DNA of 64,000 nucleotides from Metarhizium brunneum (lineage: Eukaryota; Ascomycota; Sordariomycetes; Hypocreales; Clavicipitaceae). How positions within the stretch are numbered: position 1 is the first letter of the stretch; every line of letters begins with the position of its first letter. Below are positions 49,901-61,734 of the stretch, piece after piece. The stretch covers positions 4,340,001 through 4,404,000 of the forward strand of contig NC_089423.1 of assembly GCF_013426205.1 (NCBI RefSeq), read 5' to 3'. The translations under genes and the position numbers were made by a program. The notes beneath the pieces were generated by a model. It was not told where the DNA came from and ran no database searches. It saw nothing but the letters and a program-made list of their open reading frames with translations.

Positions 49901-51440
49901 ACGATAGTTTCCTAAGAACGCGTGCCGCTCAGGGATAGTATCCGTGTCATCTAGTAGAAAAAGGTATGTAGGATCGGTGGAGTTCTCAGGGAGATTCTCA
50001 TAGCGCACCAATCTGGAAGTGCAAACGTCCAGTAGGGGACCGACGGTTTTAGACACTAGGTCGCTGGGACCAAGATTTCTATGGCCAAGAATTCTAGTCC
50101 ATGTTACCAGTATTGGTATCGAGACCATCAAACTCGGACTCTGCGTTACTTGAATCAAGAGCCCCAAAAATTCAGAGCTGGCGGCTTCTTGAGGTACCTT
50201 TGCAAACTTGCGTTCAAAGTAGTCCCCGAGATAGGATAGCATCTTTAGAGTCGTGTTAGTGGGTGATTGAAGAAAGAACACACATAGTTATGGTGGTTTT
50301 CTCGCAATTCGATTCATACCTCTGACAGCTTCTTAAGAATCTGATATCTATCTTCATCAATATCCTCGGGGTCCACAGTAGCCCAGCGATACAGACCTTT
50401 GCAAAGATCAACTGAGCTGGGACTGTACATTGGTGCGACGAGGTCGCAAAATTCATCATCCGTGAAGTTGGACCGATAGTATAGAGCATTAAGCGCTTCC
50501 AATGAGGCCTGAACGAAGAGTTTAGTGACCATAGCTAATAATCATGGGAGAAGTTGGGTTCTACCTTTTGAACATCAATGTGTGAGGATGCCAAACCGGC
50601 AGTCATGACGTTCACGCATTGTGCAGCCGCTATGGCCTTGGGGATAGCCCATGGCATAAGGGACACAAATACGGAGAGAGCCTTGACTGCACAGCTCTTG
50701 GCATCAGCGGTATCTTTGGCTTCGGAACTGACGCAATAGTTGAGGAATTGAGAAATACGCTCAAGCCATCCTTCGGGGCCATGGCGCACATCCGGGCCGG
50801 GCTGGCGATTAGGGAAAGCCTCAACCAGAACTGACGTTGGTGTGAATATCTCGACGCATGCCTTACTAAGAACACCTTCTCTCATAGTCACCACTGAGTC
50901 ATCCCCAGTGAAAACCTCATCGGACAAGGTCTCCAGAATAAACAGTACGAGTTCCTTATGAACCGCCGAGTCCTGGATCTGCCAAAGTTGAACAAGTAAA
51001 GAATCCATGTCCATCCATTCGGTCCCCCAGCACCGCTTTGCGATTTCGACCCACAGCTGTGCTGTCTTCTTCCTGAGGTAGGACGCATCTTGTTTAGAGA
51101 CAGACTGGCTCAACTCCAAGATCCAATGTCGCAAGGCCGTAGCTTGCTCCTGGTTGTAGGTGGACCATCGGTAACGTATGGCATGTTCGAGAAGCGAGAG
51201 GGCGTAGTGGCGAACGACTGGTGGCTGAGTCTTATCGGCAGCTAATCGATATCCTTGAAAAGGCGCTTCTGGTATGTCTTTGACTTCTTCGAGGAACGAT
51301 TGAGCTTGCCGGCGGGCATCATTGCCTGAAGAAGCGCTGTGCACGACATCCAGAGCTTGATGAATTCGTCTCAATATCTCAGTGTCCTCGCCATTGCTCG
51401 GGTTGCCGCCAGCTGGCAAAGTGCCGCCGCTAGCAGACAT
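46932..51440 (-). CDS. MSN5: Exportin-5/MSN5 family karyopherin
   Basis: MSN5/exportin-5 proteins are importin-beta-type HEAT-repeat receptors that, with Ran-GTP, export phosphorylated regulators (yeast) or small structured RNAs (animals). Eleven exons join in frame to 1,294 residues: 51440-50565, 50508-50320, 50242-49777, 49715-49600, 49524-49453, 49379-49155, 49097-48994, 48932-48674, 48615-48473, 48408-47780 and 47737-46932. The N-terminus has the IBN-type block with [20 protein letters not shown] and [10 protein letters not shown], then the Xpo1-like [19 protein letters not shown]. Helical repeats fill the rest. The C-terminus is basic and Gly/Asn-rich ([16 protein letters not shown]). 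Intron 10 is only 42 nt long. I start at MSASGG; MPAKI five residues earlier is in frame too. A one-residue uncertainty remains at intron 10, where gtgtac could be an alternative donor but would break the frame. Confidence 0.94.
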
Positions 51441-52403
51441 AATTTTTGCAGGCAATGGCGAGCGCTTAGACGTCGACGGGATTCGACCTCGAGGCAGGCT
51501 TGCTTATACTGACGAGGCGTTCTTCAAGTTTTGGTCGAGTCTAAACCGGGAGAGGAGCGCAAGTTCGACGAGGATTGTGTCCGTAATCGTCGTATCGAGA
51601 AACCGGCAACGCAAAATCGAGATGATACTGTTTTTCTCTCTGTTGTTCGTAGCGCCTGGCGTCCGTGGTGGGAAATTCGTTTGTGCACGATATCGAAATC
51701 GGCGGGAGGATGCAAAAGCACGTCAAGTAAGCAGGTCAAAGGCGATACCGGCTGCGAGTGACGAGGGAGGGGAAACGTCAAACAGAACGCAAGAAAGCTA
51801 AGTAGAGCAACGTTTGCAAGCACAGTGGTCCTTTCAATAAGGAAGATTGACGCCGGTGGCCCGAAAGCATGAATGCAGGCGGCGAAACTAAACAGATGAA
51901 AGCCGAAGGTTCAAGGTTTGTTGGTGTCGGTGTCTGACCTTGAGAAGTTGGCAGCGCTTCACCGCTGACAGGGCCCAAGTGCAGGGCGCGTTGATGTTGA
52001 GTGGGGACCATGCAGACAGCGGGTCAACTACCTAACATTGAATAGGTGCCCAGATTGACTCTAGATGTCCACCGTCAGCTTTTGAGCATCGACCTGGAAG
52101 CTCAGTTGCCCAACCGTGAATACATAGTACGGTGCGCATGGATTGGAGAGCAAATCCCGCCGGAAACATTGGTGCCTTCCAGATCAACAGGATTTTAGCC
52201 CCTACAAAGGCGGTAGTCGCCTACTTAAGTACATATCTTGGCAAATCTAGAAATGCCAAGACAAAATTGTTCAACCAAATAAACTACCGTCTTGAACTAC
52301 GGTAGTTTGGGCCTGAGCCTTCCATGACACCTCGGCATTCCACGAATTGCAACATCGAAACTTTGCGCCTTGTAATACTCTCATGGCACTGCAGCAGCCC
52401 CGT
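51441..52403. other. MSN5 upstream region and DPH7 3' side
   Basis: About 960 nt between two minus-strand genes. It holds the MSN5 promoter on the left and the DPH7 3' UTR on the right. A TTCAATGTT copy is at 52034-52042 (minus strand) and a CTACTTAAGTAC near-copy of the palindromic element at 52221-52232. Frames near 51.5 kb on both strands have no domain. Confidence 0.5.
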
Positions 52404-53695
52404 TTATAGGTTGTGCGTCCATAGACACAGTAGCCTATCATAGAAACTTGTCGAGAGGCACGTCAAACTACGCTCGTCAGGGTTATATACACAGTCGGAT
52501 GCGTAGTTCATGCTCTGATGCTCTTCAAACTTTGCAAGTACTGCGCTCCGCCAACATTGGCCATCATCAGTCACGATTTCCACTATTCTGGCCCCGGCAT
52601 GCATGCAGGACGCCAGAAGGAGGATGTGGACAGAGCCCTTTCCACAAGAGTCTGACTTCAAATCGATCAAATCTAACCGCCATACACCACCGCCAAGGTC
52701 CATTTCTGTCAACAGCTGCACCATCTTGGTCCCATGGCTTTCATGCGGATCATGTATAGCAAGCACCCGAAGCATATCATCATAGCTCCCCGTAACAACA
52801 ACCCGCCAACCAGCTGATGTCCAGGTTGAGAGGGGTAGAATCGCAGTCACGCCGGCATTGTGTGCCCCCTTGATGCCTATCGAGGCGGAAATAGTCTCCA
52901 TTTTTGCATCATTGTCGTGGGGGGCCAGAGAGCACGATGTGTATCTCAGTATTGAGTCGTCGCCCCCACAATAGACAGTTGTCGGTTGCCCAATATCACC
53001 TCTACTATTGTCTGGATTGGAGAAGCAAACTGACCAGGCCTCCAAGGTATTTTGAATGTCCAAGTCCGTCCAACCCTGGATGGACCAGGAGTTGTCAAGG
53101 TGCAGCAACCGCGCAAGACCGGTCGAAGTAGTCACCGCGATCGTGTTTTCAACGGAAGGATGCCAGTTGCACTGCAAAAACAAAACATCCTCTCCCAGAT
53201 CGGCACATCGACTCGTTGCCACATGCTCCAGCGCTGGACCATCACCTGTTTCGAGACGGTATATAGCCAGCGTGCCCGTGCTCGACACAACGGCAAAGAC
53301 GCTCTGGGGCGTTCTACGGGTTGGGTGAAAGCGAAGATCTAAGACTGCGGAAGGTTGTGGCTCCGTTTGAATCTTGATCCTGGTTGCGTGGTTAGGGCCT
53401 CATCTCGGTTAAGAGTAGATAGAGTATGCACTGGTATTAGGCAAAAGTCGGCATTGAAGACTCACAAATCGCTCCCGTCCAGGTGGAAAAGCATTAAACT
53501 ACCATTTCGACTCTGGGGTCTCTTGAATGTGCTTTCCTCCGGCAAATCTTGTTGCTTCTCTATTGGATCTTGGCTCTGTAAATTATAGGTCCCAACCACG
53601 AAACAAGACTGGTCGACTGGGCAAAATTGCAAACAGCTCGGTGGCAATTCAAGCCGCATACTCTTGGTAGATGATATAGCCCTGAGGTTATCCAT
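52404..53695 (-). CDS. DPH7: DPH7, WD40 diphthine methylesterase
   Basis: DPH7 (yeast Rrt2) removes the methyl ester from diphthine-eEF2, the step that allows final amidation to diphthamide on elongation factor 2 in the cytosol. Exons 53695-53466 and 53379-52404 give 401 residues. A WD40 propeller is visible by repeats such as SVENTIAVTTSTGLARLLHL, VYCGGDDSILRYT and VVVTGSYDDMLRVLAI. The family-specific ending is seen in ASCMHAGARIVEI, HQSMNYASDCVY and SFYDRLLCLW. The first exon contributes the N-terminal strand PSCLQFCPVDQSCFVVGTY. Gly-Asp-Asp and Trp-containing blades are typical for the family. It is divergent from the DUF1917 gene. Confidence 0.92.
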
Positions 53696-54267
53696 GGCTG
53701 GCCGCTTTTAGTAGTAGCCGTTCAAACAAGTGTTGTGCCCTTTACCGTCAAATTCAATGTCTGATAAGTTGACAGACCCTTTGAGGGTTGAGCAAGTCAA
53801 AATCATCTCGGCAGTTCGACGGGCACGGCTGGTGGGGCAGAGACACAATGCTCACACCATGGATCGGACCGCACATGCATTAGCAGAGAGAGAGGCCCCC
53901 CTGCAACGCAAGCCGCCTTGCAAAATGACCAAGATCAGCCGTTGGGTTCTCCAAAACTACGGAGTACCAACGCCAGGAGTTGTTTAGTTTAGACTCCCCA
54001 GATGTCGCGACCAGTTCGAAATGTAACCACATGTGCCGAGCCCCGTCCAAACACCCAGTCCCGTTCTAAAGTGAAGCTACGAAGTGCTATACAGCGAATG
54101 GTTCATACACAACCCCTTGTATTTTTTTAAAGAAAAAATTCCCCTCAGCTTGGCAACGTTCGGTGGAGGTAAGCACTGGCGTGAAGCCTCGAACTACTGC
54201 GGCAATTGTACAAACCCTTTTGTCTGTGAACGTCATCTGCTGCCACATAAACTGGCACCCCGCGGGA
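53696..54267. promoter_or_regulatory. Shared upstream region of DPH7 and the DUF1917 gene
   Basis: A 572-nt spacer between divergent starts. It contains an exact TACGGAGTAC at 53958-53967, roughly midway. The right end, at about 54120-54140, is an A/T-rich patch near the DUF1917 gene start. No gene is seen. Confidence 0.5.
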
Positions 54268-55385
54268 ATGGATTCGGACGACTCAGAATTCTATGGTACA
54301 GACTTTCCGAAACAATACCGCATTGACAACTAGTTAATAAATGGATTTCTAGGGAGCCCAGACGAGAGGCGGCAGCTCCAAACCCGCGTTGACAGATTCG
54401 ACGCCCATGCCTGGGCCGAGCAACACAGCGTCTGGGGATTCGGTTCTCCTTGCAGAAGCCCAGCGGTCGCGGCCAAGTCTACAAAGCTACACAACCCTTA
54501 CGCTGGAATTAGCTACGCGTGGCAGCTCTCTGAAACACTGGATGATTTCTTGTCGAGGCTACCTCCTGAATCGACTGACGGGAGTGAGGACTTGCCCTGG
54601 ATTTTCATATGCAACCCATACGTTTCGCGAAAGGAGAAGCACGAGGAAAATGGCGGATACATGAAAGGGAACGAGTGCGAAGCTCCGACGGAGAAGGACA
54701 GCCACGTCGGCCTCGTGGTTGAAGGCGGAATGGAGAGATTGGAGCTTCTTGCAGATTTCAGGCAAAAGTTGGAGCTGTCAGGCAGATCGACCACATTTTT
54801 GAAGCAAGAGCTATTACAAGAACAGAATCAGGCTGTGGTCGATATTCTCCGTCTAGCCCAAGCGGGCAAGGTTCGAAGCGGCAAGGTATGTACGCCATTG
54901 TCAAGAGGGAGAACGTGGCGTGACGCATCCAAATTTCCCTGCCCTGTGCTAACACTAGTATTGTATTCGGTCCATTCTCCCAGTGGATGCTCTTTTGCTC
55001 GCCTTCCGAGGTCAACGAAATTTGGGGCTTGGTTGCCAAAGCTACGGCACAAAACGAGCTCGGTATAGCAGCCAAGGTAAACCCTAGGTCGCAATTCGAT
55101 GATTTTCGCAAAGACAGGGTCATCTGCATATATACGGCCGATTTCCAAGACAAATCCGACGTCGGGCGTGTCTTGCAACAGTTGAAGAGGCTCAAGCTTG
55201 TTGGGCCAGGGCTACCAACCATGTACTACAAGCCCGGTGAGTCAACATCGCGGGGTAACTGCAAGACGATGCCACCGCCGCATCATGCTGACGACGAGTC
55301 AGATATATTTACCTACATTGGTATTTCGCATGGAAACCCTTGGGGACTCGCTGCTTCGATCTACAGTTCGAAATCATTTCAGTAA
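54268..55385 (+). CDS. DUF1917 (Bles03-like) protein
   Basis: This belongs to the DUF1917/Bles03 family, whose fold resembles eIF4E-like proteins; its biological role is unknown. Exons 54268-54295, 54353-54885, 54984-55236 and 55303-55385 give 298 residues. Family features lie in the C-terminal half: WMLFCSPSEVNEIWGLVAKA, the LGIAAKVNPRS turn, VICIYTADFQDKSDVGRVLQ, and the YYKPD join to IFTYIGISHGNPWG. The N-terminal part shows NPYAGISYAWQLSETLDDFL and DLPWIFICNPYV. The tiny first exon (MDSDDSEFYG) is supported by a clean donor and the restored frame; without it the conserved block at the start of exon 2 has no initiator. Confidence 0.85.
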
Positions 55386-55722
55386 TGGATTTTCGGGTTG
55401 CCTGGCCCAACCAAAAATTCCAAGTACCTTGGGAATATAAATTTGCAGCACTCACAAGGGTGGGTAAAAGATGAGGGTAGAACCAGGTTTCACGGCATCT
55501 AGACTTCGAATATGACGATCAATTTGTTCGCTGGGCTGTTAGAATGATAATTTTATTTCCATTGTATCCTGAGTTAACGCCATAAACGCCATATACTCCA
55601 TTTAATGCTAAAGCCGCCTTTGCTTCTTCCAAGTCAACAAGTATAATGATGCAATCATGCGCTGGCTTCTTTCATGTATGCTCGAGAGCCCCAAATGTCA
55701 TTTGAATCCCCAGATGTACGTG
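55386..55722. other. Convergent spacer DUF1917/NAA30
   Basis: A 337-nt stretch between facing stop codons, A/T-rich and without repeats of note. It should contain both 3' UTRs. Confidence 0.5.
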
Positions 55723-56393
55723 TCAAGACACTTCCCCGATGAGATAGTCCTGGGTGACGTCGAAGTCAACGCTCCTTAGCGGAAGAACGAGTCGATATGC
55801 GCTATTGCCATTCAGATAGTAACGGTGCAACTTTTTGGACCGCAAGAACCCCAGCCGTTCGTAGAGTCGCATGGCTGGAGTATTTGATTCTTCAGTCTCC
55901 AGAACAATCTCATCGGCATTGCGTTTGGTCATGGCGTCGATAGCTTGTTGCACGAGTGCGGTTGCGATGCCGTGGCCGCGAAAGGACGACTCGACTGCCA
56001 GCATAGCGATATACCCGCGCCGAGTTGGTGGAGAGTGAGACGAGTGAACTTCGAGTTTACAAATGATCACACCGACAAGGGATGAGTCGGATGGATTTAT
56101 GGCCTGGAGTCAACTGAAATTAGCGGACTGAGCGTGTTGCCAGACAACGGACATGTTGGACTTGTGCGCCGAGGCTCCGTACTACTGACCATGAAGCAAA
56201 GATGGGCCCACTGACAAAGAAAATATCTGTAGACATAGATGCTGTAAGGCTCGCTCAAGTCTTTAGAGATGAGTGATCGTATGGCTGGCAAATATTCAGA
56301 CTCAAGACTGTGCTGATACTGGATGAAGCGCAACTGCGAGGACGATTCCTCTTTTCGTGGGAGGGCCATGATGAAACGAGCTTCTGCCGCCAA
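55723..56393 (-). CDS. MAK3: NatC catalytic subunit NAA30/MAK3
   Basis: NAA30 (yeast Mak3) acetylates nascent proteins starting Met-Leu, Met-Ile, Met-Phe or Met-Trp as part of NatC on ribosomes. Exons 56393-56190 and 56103-55723 give 194 residues, or 186 from the second Met. The GNAT fold is clear: YLPAIRSLISKDLSEPYSIYVYRYF, HLCFM joined to AINPSDSSLVGVIICK, the acetyl-CoA loop RGHGIATALV, and the ending EESNTPAMRLYERLGFLRSK. The blocks SEPYSIY and RGYIAMLAV are marks of NAA30 rather than other N-terminal acetyltransferases. MALPRKEE at 56369 may be the true start, as only eight residues precede it. Confidence 0.95.
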
Positions 56394-57603
56394 GACCTGG
56401 AGTACGGATTGAAACAGACCTGGTTGTCCTCAGGTGGTGTATATATAGTGCTCCACGACGAGTGACGAGAGTATGCCCGGCCGGTTAACGCTATGTAGGG
56501 CAGGTTGTTGGGCTAGCTGTCAGGACGAGCTGCAAACAGTCTCCGATGTTGCCTCCGACTGTGCCTCCAACTGAATCACACCAGTTGCCAACAACCCAAA
56601 AGCCAGTCAGGATGGGCTCTTCTTGTATTGGGCGTTGGGCGTCCAACAGCTGCCAGGGCCCGGTCTGGTAAGGCTGACAAGCAGACTCTGACAAGGAGGT
56701 CAAGTGTCTGGACGGCGCGACGAAGACGGACTCCAGTTAATGACGGGTTAGGCAACAGGCAGCTCTTGAGCATAGATCATTGATGGATTGCATGGATCGA
56801 GCGGGCCGGTGCGGCTCTTGAGCGGCGTGTCCAAACGTCGACTGGTGGTCTGGTGGCACCGCCGTGGCATCAATTGGCGGGGCTTTCAATGTTCAATGTT
56901 GGCGATCACATGTGAATCCCCTAGTCAGCGGGGTTTGTACGCGTAAAGTATTGACGCAACGGCCTGAGCTGGCAACGTGCGGACAGAGTGCTTTGTACTC
57001 TAGTACTTCAGCCAACAGAACCAGTACAAATGACCAGACTGAACTACCTTATGTTCGCAGAGAACAAGAAGAAAGTTCTGAGTAAAGGATCGGGAGGGCA
57101 TAAATAGCTGCATGCCCTGGCCACAATGCAGTATTTTCCCTGTTTTTATCTGCATGTGCCCTGATCTTTACCGAATTTATTTTTCTGGGCGTGGTCTCAT
57201 CAATTGATGTCACCTATGAAGTTCTAGTCGTCCGGGGTCCATGTCACAGCCCTTGTCCTCCTCTGGTCTTGTCTGCCGGGCTAAACCAAAACAAAATGCT
57301 ACACATGCACATAATAGTCAGTGCCGATCCTTCTCGTATGTACAGTTCGCTCTCGTCCCTGTTTACTCTTCTGCTCAACACCACTTGAAGGGTTCCTCGA
57401 TACATGAAAATTGTCCAATTGCAGAGAAACCATCGACAGCTGCCGGTACGACGCAGAACGGTTATTAGCGCAATTTCCTCACTACTCCCCGGGTAGCCTG
57501 CTCGCGACCAGACGGAGTCTGGAAACTTGAATTCAACGGCCAAGAAAACAAAAACACCCGACACGACAAGGAGAGCGGATAAAAACTTGCCGCATTCTGC
57601 CAC
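56394..57603. promoter_or_regulatory. Divergent upstream region of NAA30 and LRO1
   Basis: About 1.2 kb between divergent starts. Two overlapping TTCAATGTT copies lie at 56885-56893 and 56892-56900. GTAC-containing words cluster near 56990-57010. Frames of up to 155 codons on the minus strand at 57.2-57.9 kb run antisense to the LRO1 start and are not supported. The 250 nt before 57604 is presumably the LRO1 leader. Confidence 0.45.
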
Positions 57604-59499
57604 ATGGCCACCACGCTGCGTCGCCGCGCACCACGCGAGACACAACCAGTTGACGACGGTTCGCCAACCCGCGAAGATAGTCCAGCCATCGAGCCGACGG
57701 CGCATATCCATGTGGTGGAAAAGGCACCTAGGGCGACGCGAAAGAGGCGGAATACCTTTATATTCTTACTGGGCGGAATATGCGGCTTGCTAGCTGCAGG
57801 CTTTTTTGCCAAAACCAATGATCTTATAGACTTCCCTGAAATCGGCGAGCTGAGCATGGACAGCTTCCTCGATGTCCTTCCGGCTGGCCTAATTAAGGAT
57901 ATGCGCGACTTGGTGCAAGGCGAGCGAGAAGTCACAGATGCGTACGACTCTTTTTCAGTCGGCCTCAAGGCACGATCCGAGGGCCTACACGCTCACCATC
58001 CCGTGATCATGGTTCCAGGAGTCATTTCCACTGGCTTGGAATCCTGGGGAACTGCCAACACATCACGTCAATACTTCAGGAAACGCTTGTGGGGCAGTTG
58101 GACAATGATGAGGGCCCTCGTGCTCGACAAGGAGTTGTGGAAGAAGCATATCATGCTTGATAAGAAAACTGGCCTCGATCCGCCGGGCGTGAAATTACGG
58201 GCCGCGCAGGGCTTCGATGCCACAGACTTCTTCATTACGGGATACTGGATCTGGAATAAAATCTTCGAAAATTTGGCCACCATTGGTTATGACCCGACAA
58301 ACTCTTTCACAGCTGCCTACGATTGGCGGTTGTCCTACCAGAATCTTGAGGTGAGAGACCGGTACTTTTCCCGCCTCAAGTCACACATTGAGTCTGCCGT
58401 GGAATATGATGGCGAGAAGGTGGTCCTAGCCTCTCACAGTATGGGCAGCCAGGTCGTTTACTACTTCTTTCACTGGGTTCAGTCAGAACAAGGTGGTCGC
58501 GGAGGAGAAGACTGGGTGGATCGTCACATCGGGTCTTGGATCAATATCAGCGGATGCATGCTTGGTGCAGTGAAAGACCTTACCGCGGTATTATCCGGTG
58601 AAATGAGGGATACCGCACAACTGAACGCCTTTGCCATATATGGGCTGGAGAAATTTTTGAGTAAAGAAGAGCGGGCGGAGATTTTTCGCGCCATGCCCGG
58701 TCTCTCTTCCATGCTGCCGCTCGGCGGCAACGCAGTTTGGGGTGATTTGAATTGGGCACCGGACGATCGACCGAACCAGAACTTTTCATATGGTTCTGTT
58801 CTCAATTTCAAGGTCGGGGCCAATTGGACCGCTCCGGACAAAAACATGACTGTTGACGGCTCTATGAAATACCTCTTTGAAACTACAGAGGACTGGTATC
58901 AGAAACATGTTAAAAACAGCTACTCTCACGGTGTTGCGCACACCGCAGCTGAAGTGGAAGCTAATGAGAAGGACCCGAAGAAATGGATCAATCCACTTGA
59001 GACTCGTCTGCCAAACGCCCCCAATCTGAAGATATATTGCTTCTATGGTGTAGGCAAGCCAACCGAACGCGCATACTACTATCGAGCCCCAGATCAGCCA
59101 GCAAGCACAAGGCTCAAAATTACAATTGACACGGCGCTCACTGAAGGTGAAGTTGATCATGGTGTGGTGATGGGCGAAGGTGATGGCACAGTCAATCTTC
59201 TTAGCACAGGATACATGTGTAATCGCGGGTGGCATATGAAAAGGTATAACCCTGGCAATTCAAGGATCACGGTGGTAGAAATGCCTCACGAACCGGAGCG
59301 ATTTAATCCCAGAGGCGGCCCGAAAACTGCTGATCACGTAGACATCCTGGGCCGCCAAAACCTGAACGAACTGATACTTAGGATCGCAGCGGGTAAAGGC
59401 GATACCATCACTGATTATGTTGTCAGCAACATCAGCGAATATGCTGACAAGGTCAAGATCTATGAAGAGGGCGAGCAAAAGGCCGCAGCGAAATCATAG
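57604..59499 (+). CDS. LRO1: Phospholipid:diacylglycerol acyltransferase (LRO1/PDAT)
   Basis: LRO1 is an ER membrane enzyme of the LCAT family that moves a fatty acid from phospholipid to diacylglycerol, making storage triacylglycerol without acyl-CoA. A single exon encodes 631 residues. A cytosolic basic N-terminus (residues 1-50, ending RKRRN) precedes one membrane span, TFIFLLGGICGLLAAGFF. A luminal domain follows with the oxyanion string HPVIMVPGVISTGLESWG and the nucleophile Ser in LASHSMGSQVVYYFF. The Asp of the triad is expected in GEGDGTVNLLS and the His in ADHVDILGRQ. The lid Trp is in YWIWNK. All three triad regions are present, so it should be active. Lack of introns is unlike most neighbours. 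Confidence 0.97.
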   Translation: MATTLRRRAPRETQPVDDGSPTREDSPAIEPTAHIHVVEKAPRATRKRRNTFIFLLGGICGLLAAGFFAKTNDLIDFPEIGELSMDSFLDVLPAGLIKDMRDLVQGEREVTDAYDSFSVGLKARSEGLHAHHPVIMVPGVISTGLESWGTANTSRQYFRKRLWGSWTMMRALVLDKELWKKHIMLDKKTGLDPPGVKLRAAQGFDATDFFITGYWIWNKIFENLATIGYDPTNSFTAAYDWRLSYQNLEVRDRYFSRLKSHIESAVEYDGEKVVLASHSMGSQVVYYFFHWVQSEQGGRGGEDWVDRHIGSWINISGCMLGAVKDLTAVLSGEMRDTAQLNAFAIYGLEKFLSKEERAEIFRAMPGLSSMLPLGGNAVWGDLNWAPDDRPNQNFSYGSVLNFKVGANWTAPDKNMTVDGSMKYLFETTEDWYQKHVKNSYSHGVAHTAAEVEANEKDPKKWINPLETRLPNAPNLKIYCFYGVGKPTERAYYYRAPDQPASTRLKITIDTALTEGEVDHGVVMGEGDGTVNLLSTGYMCNRGWHMKRYNPGNSRITVVEMPHEPERFNPRGGPKTADHVDILGRQNLNELILRIAAGKGDTITDYVVSNISEYADKVKIYEEGEQKAAAKS

Positions 59500-60072
59500 T
59501 ATATGTGTCTCATTCTATACACGAAGTAGGAGTTTTGCTTGTTTGCTCTGTGTAGAGGAAGTTGATGGGCTGGCGTCATGGTTGGTTGCCAATTGCGTTC
59601 CCGAAAAGGCCTGTTGGAAATGTTGGGCATGTTTCAATGTACGGAGTACTATACCCTCGATCTTGATGAAAAGATTTGAAGAATTATTGTAGACCAAGGC
59701 CTACCAAACATGTTCGTTCGTAGGATACTTGATCTGGAGGGGTTACAGGCCACGTTTATGACCTGCAATGTAAAGTCCATATGTCTGGAATGGGTGACGG
59801 CTAGTAGAAATAAGGTCTGGTGTTGCGCAAATGTGGCTTGCTGTGCCCATCGCATGGATGGCTTACCCCACCACTAATGTTCTCCAAAAGCGTGGCATCT
59901 CTGCCAAAACCACCCCCCTTTCCACCACAACCTTGCGACTCAAGCCCCTTGGATGAAGATAACCGGGTGGCAGGGAGACGATTTACTTGATTTAAGGACA
60001 TTGCTGCCGTGGACCGGCTAGGAGAGGCCCGATGCTGCCGGTGTCCCTCTTTCACCCGGCACCCAGTCAGTC
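59500..60072. other. Spacer LRO1 to LDB17
   Basis: A 573-nt tandem spacer that must include the LRO1 3' UTR and the LDB17 promoter. An exact TACGGAGTAC copy lies at 59640-59649, about 140 nt past the LRO1 stop, and so may be inside its transcript. No gene is seen. Confidence 0.5.
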
Positions 60073-61734
60073 ATGGAGGACAGTGACAACATCGTCACTG
60101 CAGTCAGCTCCGAAGATGAGCATCGACTTTGGACGGGTAAGGCACATTTGGGGCGCATCATACACCGCTTCCATTTCACCGCAGCTTACATGTTTTCTCC
60201 AGAGATGAGCGAATGCCTTGCCGCCGATTGCACGAGCCACGAATCCATCGACGACACCCTTCGCGAGTGGCTGGAAATCACTGCCCGGTTGCGATATTGC
60301 ACCGTGGATTCGCACGACGATTTTTTAGCATGCGCTCACATGTTACTAGAGAGCGACATCTTCAGGAACAATAAAGACTACGTGCGGACTCAGATTATTC
60401 ACAGTCTACTGCAGGAAGACGAGACCGCGCCGTTGCACGCCATCACCAGCTTCCTGTTTCTTGACGGTTGCAGCGATGAGGCGACGTTCCCGCGGATGAT
60501 TGAGGAATCGTGCTTCCCCCGGCTTTTAGAGCTTATAACTGCACAGCAAGAGGACGCAGATCCTCGATTGCACCGCCTCCTGCTCCAGCTAATGTACGAA
60601 ATGTCACGAGTGGAGCGGCTGAACTTTGAAGATTTGACGCTGGTTGATGATTCCTGTGTCCATTACCTTTTCCAACTGATTGAGGGTGTCTCCGATGATG
60701 TACGGGATCCTTACCACTACCCTACCATTCGAGTTCTGGTGAGTAAGCAAACTGTGCTGATTTCATATCAACGCGTCGTCAGGACTGACCTGCCCTAGCT
60801 TGTTTTGAATGAACAATACATGCTGGCTTCGACCGATTCTGTAACAGAAGGGTCAAGTACGATATCGAACCCATTAACAAATCGCATCGTCAAGTGTCTG
60901 AGTCTTCACGGACCCCTGTACAGAACCTTTGGCGAAAATGTCATCCTACTTTTGAACCGGGAAACCGAAACTTCGCTTCAATTACTGATTTTAAAGTTAT
61001 TGTATCTGCTGTTTACAACAAAAGCCACATACGAATACTTCTATACCAACGACTTGCGAGTTTTGCTGGATGTCATAATTCGGAATTTAATGGATCTACC
61101 GGACGAGAAGATATCCTTGCGCCATACATACTTGCGCGTCATGTACCCGCTCTTGGCTCATACACAACTCAATCAGCCACCTCACTACAAAAGAGATGAG
61201 GTCCTCCGTGTTCTGAGAATACTTCGTGGGTCCCCGAACGCGCATTTTGCCCCCGCAGACGAGACGACTCTACGATTGGTAGCTCGAGTGACAAAGGTTA
61301 CATGGATCGAAGAGAAGGAAGAAGAGAAGGAAGGTCCGGGGCAAGCCGAAGTAGCCCGCAAATTCCTTGGAATCAGCCTGTCACCGTCGCAATATGCCAG
61401 TAGCATCAGTGTGGGCGATGTGGCGGGGGTAATGGAACGACCTGGGGTCCAAACTCCAAGTCGAAAAGCATCGACGGCATCAGATACGCACGGCAAGACC
61501 GATACGGAAGGCAATGGCGCGGAACTGTCTGCAAGGGCAAAGAAGCCACTTCCCATCGTCCCAAAACATCGACATGGCATCCCATTTACTCAGACAGCCA
61601 AAGTTTGTGGAAGTGTGAACGGCGAAGGCAAAAAGATTCCTCCCAAAGCACCACCGCCCCGGCGTTGGGGTCGAAGGAAGAGTTTGACGGAGCAATCACC
61701 CGTAGAACCCATCGGCGAAGCTAACCCAGACTGA
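60073..61734 (+). CDS. LDB17: LDB17/SPIN90-like actin regulator
   Basis: Ldb17 is the fungal relative of SPIN90. It works at endocytic actin patches, where it seeds Arp2/3-dependent branching. Exons 60073-60738 and 60799-61734 give 533 residues. The first 370 residues are an all-helical armadillo-like domain (DUF2013/PF09431) with blocks [35 protein letters not shown] and the string [17 protein letters not shown]. The C-terminal 150 residues are disordered, basic and rich in Pro, with SH3-binding PxxP stretches [10 protein letters not shown] and [11 protein letters not shown], as expected for interaction with SH3 proteins such as Sla1. The start MEDSDN lies about 570 nt beyond the LRO1 stop. 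Confidence 0.92.

Noticed and set aside
57244..57968. Minus-strand frames of 155 and 167 codons around the LRO1 start
   Set aside because: Antisense to the LRO1 leader and coding start, without any domain.
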